Below, one piece after another: positions 33,801 to 41,955 of a stretch of 64,000 bases of DNA. Position numbers and translations under genes: made by a program. Below the pieces are notes generated by a model. That model worked only from the letters and a program-made list of their open reading frames with translations. It was not told the origin of the DNA and ran no database searches. Origin of the DNA: Lepidonotus clava. Lineage: Eukaryota; Annelida; Polychaeta; Phyllodocida; Polynoidae. The DNA is taken from positions 19,006,788 through 19,070,787 of the forward strand of contig OW387136.1 of assembly GCA_936440205.1 (NCBI GenBank). Direction: 5' to 3'. Numbering within the stretch: position 1 is the first letter of the stretch; every line of letters begins with the position of its first letter.

Positions 33801-36800
33801 GAATGCAGTAGAGAAATAGCTAAAAGCTTATGGGTCATAGACGAGGTAAGGCTTTATATATGTAATGTGTGGAAGATATTATAAACTGACAAACGATAGG
33901 AGATAAGTCGGATGTCTACCCTCTAGTGTTTTACAGTCTACCCGTCAGGGGTCAGTGCGGTGGGCGGTATTTCTACCTGGTTTACCTGGCCCCAGGATAT
34001 TGTTATTACCAGGTGAGCTCATTCTTTATTCACCATGCAATTGGCTGTCAGCCAAAGTCACGTTACAATCCTTATGACTCCAAAGTCCATTCAAACCATA
34101 CATGTTCAACTATAAACATTTCCATCAAAATGAATTGATCTCAAAAGCAACTAATTCTTGGTAGACCGTATGAATATGGTAATTACACGACGATCGCCAA
34201 AATTGATAGCGCAAGCCTGTTTGTACAAGAAGGTTTATAATACCCATTACACACTTATCGCAGAACGCGCATTCTACGACTGTTAACTATAGGCCCAATA
34301 TTGTGAGGCCTAGTCTGAAAAGGGGGCATGAGTATACCGATAGTACAACTACACAGGCTGGTTCCATCATATTGATTTTAATTCGGTTTCTTCACGTTTC
34401 CTCCTATGTAATTTGGAAGCGATGAAATATGTTTCTAATATCCACATACTTTGAAAAACATTAAAAGACATAATGCATATATATATATATATAATGCGTT
34501 GTGGGTGTGTTGGGGCGTGTGTCTGTGTCTGTGTGTACCTGTGTGTGTCTGTGTGTACCTGTGTGTGTTTGTGTGTCTGTGTCTGTACATGTGTGTACCT
34601 GTGTGTACCTGTATATATGTGTATGTGTGTCTCTGTGTCTGTGTTTATCTCTGTGTGTCTGTGTCACTCTGTGACTGTGTCTGTGTGTGTCTCTGTCGCT
34701 CTGTGTCTGTATCTATGTGTGTCTCTGTCGCTCTGTGTGTGTTTCTCTCTGTGTGTACAGACCTGGGAGAATTCGGCGTCCTCGTGGAAGAGATCAAGGC
34801 TGGGTGAGTTTTTGAGGAAGGACCGCCCCTCGAGGTTGATGTCTTCTGACGACACGTCGGGTGTGGGGATCCCCGCCGCCACCTCGCGCATCTTGTGGCT
34901 CAGGTTACGGCAACCTCTGTGTAAAGACAATACGGGTTTCGATGTGAATATATGGCTAGAATCACACGTAAAGGAATAGCAGTATATTGAAGTATTTGGC
35001 TTCGGAAGGAATGCTGCTTCGATTAATTTGTAAATAGAACGTCCACATCGGCTATAGCAACCGTCTCATTTTTAATCATATTGCTTTATCATAAAATCTT
35101 GACTATGCAATATAATTGGAGATCTGCACAAAACGTATTATGATATTCTACCTATAGAGTTAGTCGACCTAGAAAAGAAATAAATACCTTGAAATATTAT
35201 TATAAGAACAAACTATATTCGAGAAAAAAAGACATTCTTTTCATTGTGATATTTTATGACCGCTTCCTTGTGTGCATCACGACGTAAAATTGTTTGTATT
35301 CAAACTTGTTACTTCCTGCTTTAAAGATTACCTTATAATTGGACTATTGCATGCATGCATGAGTGATATTGGGTGGCAATCATTATAATACGCAATTAAC
35401 AGAATCACAGACCCAGAACTATGCAGATGGGGGGGTCACTTTGCGAGCGTGGACATGATTTTATGGGTTTTATCTGTTTTCCCATAATGATGAGTCTCCC
35501 CAAAATCTGGAGAACATTCACCTGATAACATTTTGCATATCGACTAAAGTACGAATATAAATGTTTCTTTTACGGCATTTTTTCTTGTAAGTAGGTCTAC
35601 ACGATGCCATATCTGCCTGAAGGGATTGAGCGCCATATTGGTGATCAATTGAACATTACAATTTTTCTAAAAGCATATAATAGAACGAATGTGTATTCCG
35701 ATTTTTTTTTAAATGTAACTTCATAACATCGTAAGAAATTATCAATATTTACATTAATATACATTTTGAATACATGTAATAGCAAAGTGGAACTATGACA
35801 GGCCCATGGTGATCACCAAACTCTGAGGACATACGTAGTACAGACCAACGGGGCACAAAGCAATACTTTGTTATTGCCCTGATTTGTACACACCATGTAA
35901 GGCTTGTCCCCAAGACATACATGTGTAAAAACGGGACAAACGGGCAATAACAATTGCTGAGTGTGCCTGCAGTCTATACTTGATTTATCCTATATCAATT
36001 ACACAGAAAAAAATTGAACTTTTTTTGGCAACACAAAAATTGGCATTAGCATCCACAGACAGACAATATTGACTTCTGGGGTCACGATAGCTTTTTTATC
36101 CATGCAATGCTACATCTTTTATCCACGCGTTTTTCAGAGAGTAGGACAATTCAGAATTTCTGAGGGTATACACCTTTCCCATGACCTGCGCGGTGAACCA
36201 TCTCATTAAAGCCCTTTTCCCAACAAGTGCCACTGAAAGACATATCCCAATCGATTGTTCAGGCCTATACCGCTAGCAGGGCGCCGCTCTATTGAAAGCG
36301 TTCTATGGGGGTTGGAATCCTAATAGACTAAATGGCCCTACCCGATCTCCTGGTGCAGGTCGATGAGCCGGTCGACCAGGGTGAGGTTGTTCTCCTTGAT
36401 GGCGAAGAGCATGGCCCTCTCCACGGCCTGCTGCTTCTCGGCCGCCGTCTGACACCGCTCGATCAGCTTCTCCACGATAGGCACCGACCCCGACAGCACC
36501 GCGTGCTCCAGGGCCGACACGCCGTAGTTGTCCTCCAGGCGGTGAAGGCCAGGGTCCTCCTGTGGGGGCCGACAGTATCAGAGATACAATGAGTTATTAA
36601 GTTATTTAAGTGAATTGAGTTCTATTATATAATAATCTGAATTGCATGGGAGACCGGGGTTGATCTGTTACCTCGAATGTCACCTGTATAAATAATTTGA
36701 AAAAAAATATTATAGACGTTGTGCAGATGACGTCACACCTCTTCGAAATGGCCTGGGCGCCATGTTGGTGATCAATTTAGAAATCATGTTATCAATATTT

Positions 36801-39800
36801 CAATGACATCTAGAAGAGTTATTCTTGTATAATGGACCTAAAGAGAGATCATAATGAACAATTTATATAACTTAAAATGCAAGATTTCTAGATTTTTGTA
36901 ATAGCCACGTGGTCATAAAAAGCACATGGTGATCAACAAAAAGTGGTCATGTGACCACGTCTGCACAAGGTCTATAGGATACTTCAGTGTCTGAAGTAAA
37001 GGATGCACCCTGCACCAGGGATGAATATTTTTGCAGCCAGGTTCATGTATCCGACAGATGCATGTAGATTGTATTGCTGACAGAATGAATAGCCTTATAC
37101 GATTCTTGGTGCATGGAGAGACTCCCGGTTGCACATTTTTGAATGCCATACATCTTGTGCGTCTACAAATTTAAACCTTAATTTTAGATAGTCAATTTTA
37201 CGTTATGCCCTCTGCCCTCCCAATCAAAAAAGCGAGAGAAACAAGTTTGTATGTAATTTTTTTCCGTGTTGAAATACATTCAGGGGTATGGACCTTAAGT
37301 CCATTGACACAGCTCAAATTCAAGGAATGTCTTTGTCGCCTGATAGGCCCTAGTTTATTTGTACTGTTTCATAATAATTTTACCAAACCCTTATGTTCCA
37401 TGTCCAAATATCTGAATATAGCTTTGAGGAAATGTCCCAAGTCATGTCACTTATGTTTGTCTTCAGGTTGTTATGTCAAATTTGTGAATACATTTCTTTT
37501 TAGAGATTCAAGGGTTAATGTGTGACGATAATAATTATATGAACGCTCCAATATGGACAATAGTTTTGTAAGCACTAAGGTTACTATAACTTTTGTGTCT
37601 TATACCATAAGGAATAATTGGGAAATACACTGTAATGCTGAAAGTATGGACGCATTATATTATAATCATTAAGTATTTTTCAAAACTGCCTTAACCTAAT
37701 ATACAACCACGTAGCAAAGTGGTCATCATTGAGGCTCATATGTAAACGTGTGTATATTATAACTGATCTACTCAAGTTATCAAACTGAAGCCAATGAACT
37801 GGTGGTCTTGCCTTCATGCTGGCCTCCACGCCGCTGACGTCCCGTCGGCGGATGGACTGGACGAACTGCATTTCCAGGGGTTGGAGTAACATGGCGTTGG
37901 CGGCCGCCTTCTTAGGAAACCCGCGCCGCCTCGTCAGGGTAGGCCTAGGTGGAGGAATACACGTATCGTAATAAGCCCATCCCAGTATCCACCAACATCA
38001 AAATTTACCATGAAATTTCATAGCTATTTCTTTCTGATTTAATCCCTAAAGATAGAAGTGTAAAACAAAACAAACCATGGTGGTTTGGTTGACAAATAGC
38101 TCCTACACCTTTTAGAATATAGCTTCACATATTGGTCTTTTTCCCATAGGAACCAATGTTAAAGCCCTTCAGCCCAACCTATAATGTCCAACCCTATTTT
38201 CCTTAAAATACAGCATTTTGATTGGCTGGCAAACTTGCAAATCTGTCAATTGGTAAAATTTAAGAAACCATAACATTTTATCAGTACTTGGGGATACAGA
38301 AAAACATAGCTCTTAGTTATTCCAGTAATCCCAACTCTAGGAAACAAGGATGGCTTATACACTAATTTTGTCTGACCCTTGTCCAACCCTTGGATATACC
38401 CAATGTGGGATTGGCTTATTGTGAAAGGCAAGTTTTCTTCCATAAAATATAGCAAATAGATCATTACAATTAGATTGTAATTTCCCTCGCTTTGGCCGAG
38501 TATTTGTGGTCAGAGAACTATCAATTTTGTCATTGTTTCAATTATTTTCTGTGATAGAGAGTGTAGTTGATGGCAATACAATACCGAGATAAAGAGTGCA
38601 AGATTGGTATAAGTATATTATGATATGGGTGAATAACATAAGGTCGTATCTCAAAAAAAATCAATTTAATTTTTTATTTTTTAAGATGTTTGACTTACCC
38701 CAAAGGTATCTGGAAATTTTGGAATATTTCGAATTTTCCAAATATTTGGAATGCTATTAATCAGTAAACAAAGGTCGTATCTGTACAATTGCATTTTTCA
38801 GTAAATAACATAAGGTCGTATCTGAAATATGCCATTTCTAGATTCTTAATAAAATGTGAGAATTCATGCAAAATAAAGATTACCCATGACTTATTTTGTT
38901 ATATAACTATCATATAAACCTGTTTGTATAATATTATGTTCAAATTTCTGAAATTAGAAACAGATTTAGGATTATAACTGTAAAATGTTGGATACAACCT
39001 TTGTTTACTGAAGAAATGGTCTGATGTTGAATAACATAAGGTCGTATCTGGACTGCATTTAAATACAATAATGTAAATATCATATAACTCTTTACTATTT
39101 TGAAATAGTCATATGTAATATATTGTGGCATATTGGTTTTACATTAGTTATACTATTTTGTGTAATTAGTTTTAGTTACATGGATTTAAATTGTAGTTTT
39201 CTCATACTTATACTTGCCAGATACGACCTTATGTTATTTACTGGTCTCCACCTTTTTTCCTTTAAGTTGAATAACATAAGGTCGTATCTGAGATAAATTC
39301 TTTAAATGTTACCATGGTAACATCTAGATAATCAATATATATTTATAATCCTGATTAAAACGTTCTTAGTATATCATTTTTCCTGTAAATCAGATATTAT
39401 GATGATTGAACAGATATTTTTTGCTCAATAACCCTTCAAAATAAGTCATATTTCTTAAATTAGCAATAACTCAAAATGAGCAATTTTCAGATACGACCTT
39501 ATGTTATTCAGCCGACGAATTGTATATTTGATCGTTTTCACCAAGAGGGCTGCATGTTCCCAGCCTGAGATATACTCAATGTACTGCTGCAGCATACTCA
39601 ACAGACCAGCATCCTCCCCAATTTTTGCTATCCATCTAAGAATGGAATTGACGGGTCAATATTTAAATCATGCTTTGGTTTTCCTATGTACACTGCTGGT
39701 CACACCAGACCCAAGTGCACCGTGAGCAATGAACCCTAAACCTAATAAAATAGACTTACCTTTCCTCCGGCGGCAACGTTCCATTCCCCACATTCTCCAA

Positions 39801-39983
39801 CTTATCCCCTCCCTTCTCCTCCTCCATTGGTGTGTCTTCTGTAGTCTCAGTACTCCGGCGATTCCCCCGTGGGGCCTCCTCCCCCTCCTCCAGGGTATCC
39901 TGGGTAGTCTCAGTGTCCGAGGAGTCGGGGGGCACCACCAGCACCTGGGGCACCTGGAAAGTGTCCATGGTCCAGAGCACGCC
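24705..39983 (-). CDS. TRPC-family cation channel
   Basis: Eleven coding exons join in phase into 895 residues: a tetrameric, calcium-permeable plasma-membrane cation channel, usually opened downstream of phospholipase C. In order: acidic N-terminus (1 to about 70); four ankyrin-like repeats (about 92-262); a His/Cys cluster at about 267-284 like the zinc site of TRPC4/5; linker helices with YKALSSPAY (about 306-314); pre-S1 (438-461), S1 (474-497), S2 (509-526), S3 (547-571), S4 (589-613), S5 (631-656), pore helix with LFW (688-690), S6 (about 731-756); TRP box EWKFAR (770-775); CIRB-like LRKRY (841-845). RLLLAIHFNQKEFVSHPHCQ matches the family's conserved segment before pre-S1. Odd points: an enlarged pore loop, one GC-AG intron, and tandem arrays touching splice sites. 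The subfamily cannot be settled by eye. Confidence 0.92.
25555..25767 (-). CDS. TRPC exon 10: TRP box
   Basis: Residues 765-835. ANADTEWKFARTRLFMNYL contains the invariant TRP box EWKFAR, and CPPFNLMP matches the family's P-P-F-N-x-x-P. A cysteine-rich stretch (CAKAPCVNQGSCGCCK) and a basic FERKPSKNKIK follow. Acceptor TTGCAG, donor ACA|GTAAGT, phase 0 both sides. Confidence 0.93.
25965..27019 (-). repeat. Minisatellite built from the exon 9 splice donor
   Basis: About 25 units fill most of the intron after TRPC exon 9. Twelve or so (from 26101 to about 26580) are near-perfect 40-bp copies; those nearer the exon are 39-45 bp and more diverged, in two alternating types. On the minus strand each unit reads CTACAACATTGAG then GTAGGC or GTAAGG, then a stretch ending CTTATTGCT. 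This is the end of exon 9, its 5' splice site and the first 25 or so intron bases. The true junction at 27020/27019 is the last unit. Confidence 0.92.
27020..27272 (-). CDS. TRPC exon 9: pore and S6
   Basis: Residues 680-764. The pore helix reads RLFWDLFNYGG with the family's LFW, followed by a Gly/Asn-rich segment with a glycosylation sequon NMT, then VGYIMYGAYHITVIVVLLNM, the conserved S6. The last codons (YNNIE) and the donor GAG|GTAAGG are copied many times in the adjoining intron. Acceptor CTGGCAG, phase 2 to 0. Confidence 0.95.
28216..28377. mobile_element. hAT-like MITE (intron 8-9)
   Basis: CAGAGCGGATCCAGA at the left and TCTAAATCTGCCACTG at the right are inverted copies of a common CAG-x-GGCGGATCCAGA terminus. 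The inside has G runs and an AAATAAGTCTAAAATT stretch seen in related elements. 162 bp, no coding capacity. A relative of the same size lies at 50701-50862. Confidence 0.65.
28852..29669 (-). CDS. TRPC exon 8: pre-S1 to S5
   Basis: Residues 408-679 in one 818-bp exon. FVSHPHCQQ opens it, then the pre-S1 hairpin and S1 to S5. The S4-S5 linker STLGPLQVSLKKMIFD and S5 start VLKFMVLF match the strongly conserved G-P-L-Q-I-S-L and I-F-K-F-M-V-L-F of the family. The exon is much more GC-rich than its introns. Acceptor TGTTTCAG, donor AG|GTAAAT, phase 0 to 2. Confidence 0.95.
29737..29904. repeat. Direct duplication, two copies 99 bp apart
   Basis: A roughly 68-bp block beginning AGATATTTTCTCACATCAGT occurs at 29737 and 29836 with very few differences, just upstream of TRPC exon 8. 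Confidence 0.85.
30445..30633 (-). CDS. TRPC exon 7: linker helices
   Basis: Residues 345-407, AQYQAISKKCQKFASTLLTL and then RLLLAIHFNQKE, corresponding to the K-x-C-K-x-F and R-L-K-L-A-I-K-Y blocks of TRPC channels. Acceptor CTTTAG, donor GAG|GTGAGA, phase 0 both sides. Confidence 0.92.
31008..31228 (-). CDS. TRPC exon 6: zinc cluster and linker helices
   Basis: Residues 271-344. KKECLFPGSCVVCQERL completes the His-x6-Cys-x5-Cys-x2-Cys cluster, followed by VEVYKALSSPAYLFHTGVDD, a hallmark of the TRPC linker-helix region. The acceptor CCTTACAG directly borders a minisatellite. Donor TGC|GTGAGT, phase 1 to 0. Confidence 0.92.
31232..31556. repeat. Minisatellite bordering TRPC exon 6
   Basis: About 12 units of 23-29 bp containing GTACAGACCAAGGGGGACAT. 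The array begins within four bases of the exon 6 acceptor. The unit matches the first bases of the interspersed repeat that follows at 31545 and recurs at 31866 and 35826, so the array seems to be an expansion of that repeat's end. Confidence 0.9.
31545..31852. repeat. Interspersed repeat, copy A
   Basis: About 300 bp with landmarks GAAGCAATTTGTTAATGTCC, GGGCTTAGCCTGAGA, AACAATTGTTGAGTGCACCC and GAGAGGGCAGGACAAT. The same landmarks in the same order occur in copies B (31866) and C (35826). No coding capacity. Family unknown. Confidence 0.7.
31866..32165. repeat. Interspersed repeat, copy B
   Basis: It starts TACAGACCAAGGGGGCATGA and carries AACAATTGTTGAGTGCACAC and GAGAGGGCAGGACAAT, in the same order as copies A and C. 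Adjacent to copy A in direct orientation. Confidence 0.7.
32354..32957. mobile_element. hAT-like element remnant with poly-C tracts
   Basis: The left end CAGGCCCATACCCAG and the inverted right end CTGGTAACGGCCCTG match the termini of the element at 6380-6866. Long C runs (near 32370 and 32922) and the stretch AGTTCCACTTTTTGGAACTC also fit that family. The middle may hold unrelated sequence. Confidence 0.45.
33079..33175 (-). CDS. TRPC exon 5: ankyrin repeat 4
   Basis: Residues 239-270, DIKPMVLAAQLDRAEIIEML, closely matching the D-I-T-P-I-I-L-A-A-H repeat of TRPC proteins, then CCPSIHPVT, the start of the His/Cys cluster. Acceptor CTTTCAG, donor A|GTAAGT, phase 0 to 1. Confidence 0.92.
34490..34760. 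repeat. TG-rich array at the TRPC exon 4 donor
   Basis: Imperfect (TG)n with CTGTGTG and GTACCTGTG variants, starting directly at the donor of TRPC exon 4. On the minus strand it contains several CAGGTACACA blocks that resemble 5' splice sites. Confidence 0.9.
34763..34916 (-). CDS. TRPC exon 4: linker before ankyrin 4
   Basis: Residues 187-238, ending FHEDAEFSQ, the counterpart of the FSPD-type end before the fourth repeat. Acceptor TTTACACAG. The donor CAG|GTCTGT is non-consensus at positions +3 and +4 and leads straight into a TG/CA-rich array. Phase 2 to 0. Confidence 0.88.
35626..35828. mobile_element. Diverged MITE copy (GGTGATCA family)
   Basis: It has GCGCCATATTGGTGATCAAT on the left and CATGGTGATCACCAAA on the right, the inner arms also seen in the elements at 36711-36976 and 20620-21175. 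The outer ends are not recognisable. Confidence 0.4.
35829..36182. repeat. Interspersed repeat, copy C
   Basis: It starts near GTACAGACCAACGGGGCA and contains AACAATTGCTGAGTGTGCC and a GAGTAGGACAATTC block, in the same order as copies A and B at 31.5-32.2 kb. The most diverged of the three. Confidence 0.6.
36342..36559 (-). CDS. TRPC exon 3: ankyrin repeats 2 and 3
   Basis: Residues 115-186. It contains NYGVSALEHAVLSGSVPIVE and AMLFAIKENNLTLVDRLID, matching the second and third ankyrin-like repeats of TRPC channels. Acceptor CCCACAG, donor GG|GTAGGG, phase 0 to 2. Confidence 0.92.
36711..36976. mobile_element. MITE with TATAGAC ends
   Basis: The ends TATAGACGTTGTGCAGATGA and the inverse of CACGTCTGCACAAGGTCTATA pair with few mismatches. 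The inner arms GTTGGTGATCAATTT and CATGGTGATCAACAAA also pair. A TA at each tip suggests a TA target. 266 bp, no transposase. Relatives lie at 20620 and 35626. Confidence 0.7.
37812..37944 (-). CDS. TRPC exon 2: first ankyrin repeat
   Basis: Residues 70-114, a basic stretch (LTRRRGFPKKAA) and then LEMQFVQSIRRRDVSGVEAS, the family's first ankyrin-like helix pair. Acceptor CACCTAG. The donor is AAG|GCAAGA, so the following intron would be of the rarer GC-AG class. Phase 2 to 0, and phase 0 is required by exon 3. Confidence 0.85.
38632..39510. mobile_element. Element with repeated ATAACATAAGGTCGTATCTG
   Basis: The 20-mer ATAACATAAGGTCGTATCTG or a close form occurs near 38633, 38804, 39030 and 39270 in direct orientation and near 39219 and 39489 inverted, with a partial copy near 38770. 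The outermost copies face each other, so they look like terminal inverted repeats of a roughly 880-bp non-coding element with internal copies of its own ends. It sits in the first coding intron of the TRPC gene. Confidence 0.65.
39760..39983 (-). CDS. TRPC exon 1: start and acidic N-terminus
   Basis: ATG at 39968-39966 in a good context (ACCATGG) gives MDTFQVPQVLVVPPDSSD and a Glu/Thr-rich stretch, residues 1-69. The exon begins 15 bases upstream after a clear acceptor (TTTTCCTCCAG), so at least one 5' leader exon must lie further upstream. The frame is open through those 15 bases, so a longer N-terminus cannot be excluded. Donor AAAG|GTAAGT, phase 2. Confidence 0.82.
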
Positions 39984-39999
39984 CTGGAGGAAAAGGTCG

Positions 40000-41614
40000 T
40001 ATAAGGTAAACGCGCGGTATATGATTATGGTGTTTAGATTAGGGTTGAATGGTATTGCCCCATATGAGGGTTCTGAGAATTTTTGGGGAAGGGAAAAGGG
40101 CAAACAACCTCTCGATTCTAGCTGCGATTGCAATAGAGCTGATATGGAATCGCCATATCAGATACGTATATCGCCGGTATATATATACCGGAATTGCACA
40201 TTTCTTGCAAGATTATCAGCCTGGTTTTACAATTCCCTCTACATATTTTTCATAGGGGACTATGCTCTCCGCACTGCCCTTTTTCCTTGTTTATGTTTGT
40301 CTTTTCTAAAACAATTGTCTTAAAAATAAATCCATCCACAATGACTGCCGAACCTAATTCGATCATCTAACTACACGTTATAAAACACTTATAAAACACT
40401 CCTTGCTACTCACGGTATGTCTCCTCGTGATCTCCTGAAATCTATGGTATAGTACACTTCAGATAGTCAGTAGAAAGGACCCCGTATAGGAGTACATCTA
40501 GATGTGGGCTTGTTCCATATGCATTAATCCAGGAAATACTTAACGTCGTGTTAACAAGTCATCCAAGAAGTACCAAGTTATGTATTCGGTATTGATTTAT
40601 CATGACCAAAGAACAGTGTTCAGATGATTCTTTGATAAACACGGAGCTGCTGGTGAGGGTGTACATGTGGTGTGGTCTCATTCTTGGTAGGGAAGTTTGA
40701 ATGGTGTGATTAAATAAAGCTATTTCAGATATCCATCTTTTTGTATGTGAAGGCTATTATGCTAATTAAACATTTTAATTATATCTTAGCATAAGAACAT
40801 CGAGGTAATGGTAATGGTATTCCCAGTGCATTTAAGAAACGAATGAAGGAGGAAGATGAAAGATAAACAAGGTAGTTGCTCTCCCATGTTTAACCATTAT
40901 CAGAATATATACTTAAAAATAGGTATGTTTCGAACCATTTCAAACAAACCAATTAAAGGGAGCCAAAAGCATTGTAGGGTCAAAATTTTGCAAATTCTGT
41001 TAACTATTGAAATATATTCTATTGCCATAGCCTAGGCCTGTGCTAAATATAGACTGTGAAAGTAGACTTAAACTGCATCAAAATACATAAAAACTTGTCC
41101 CTGGTCAATTTTGGTGACCCACCAAAATTGTTTTGTTTACGAACATTGCTGTAGTAAGGCATAAACGACAAGAGTATTACGGAATTTAAGTAAGGTTATA
41201 GTTAGTTATCATGTTTTATACTGTACCATTTGCTAACATTAGATTATTAGAATGTATTTTCATAGTTATTTCAGTTTGCAAAATTTTGTCATATTTTGAC
41301 TCAACATTGCTTTTGACTCCCTTTAAGTTTGATATTAACACTCATAAAGAGCTCAAACCAAAATTGAAAGTGAACATTTGTATGTGGGAAACATGTACAC
41401 CCGCATGAGATATTTGCATTTGCTTTCTGACTTCTCTCTAGATTTATTTGCTTGTATGAATGATGTGATCATGTTACATACATGGCGTGTCAGATCGTGT
41501 TACATATAATTATATACACGGTCTCCTGATCCCAGAGAAGATGGAGAGAGGACTAGAAAGATATTTTGGTTGTCAAAAATACCTCCAAACAGGGCGAGAA
41601 CCAAAATTTGTTAA
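40000..41614. other. Upstream flank of TRPC exon 1
   Basis: AT-rich sequence upstream of the first coding exon. If the leader exons proposed at 48.9-58.7 kb are real, this is intron; otherwise it should hold the promoter. No motif is clear enough to call. Confidence 0.35.
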
Positions 41615-41955
41615 CCCTTTAGACCCCACAACTTTCTACTGTGAATTGCTGTATTTCCCCGGGTTTCCGTGGATTTCCCCCAGGAATTCCTTAAATGTCC
41701 ATAATTGAGGAATTTCAAGTGCTCACAGACGAATGGCAATATGATTTATAAACACCTGGTTTGAAGTATTGAATAGGGAATTAGATAAGTTTTCAAACGA
41801 TATATTTGCAATTTTTGTATGTTGAAAAGTTATTAAAGTATTCTCATTGGAAAAATATGGAAAAATTAAGGAAAAACGGCCGTTTTTCCAGGCGGCCCTG
41901 GGAGGATTGGGGAATACACCCTCAGGCGGCCCTGGCCGGATTGGGGTCTAAAGGG
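41615..41955. mobile_element. piggyBac-type MITE, complete
   Basis: It begins CCCTTTAGACCCC and ends with the exact inverse GGGGTCTAAAGGG, with TTAA on both sides (41611-41614 and 41956-41959), the classic piggyBac target. 341 bp, no transposase. A GGCGGCCCTGG block is repeated at the right end. A truncated, inverted copy lies at 20742-21051, and faint traces occur near 25440 and 61880. Confidence 0.85.

Noticed and set aside
33936-34012. Plus-strand exon-like block with acceptor and CAG|GTGAGC donor
   Set aside because: It lies inside a TRPC intron on the opposite strand, is only about 75 bp long and has no partner exon; chance splice sites are likely.
34473-34979. 168-codon plus-strand frame rich in Cys and Val
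   Set aside because: It is a translation of the TG-rich array and the antisense of TRPC exon 4.
39832-40323. 163-codon plus-strand open frame
   Set aside because: It lies opposite TRPC exon 1 and runs on through intron. The opposite strand has the acceptor, start context and family continuity, so this is a shadow frame.
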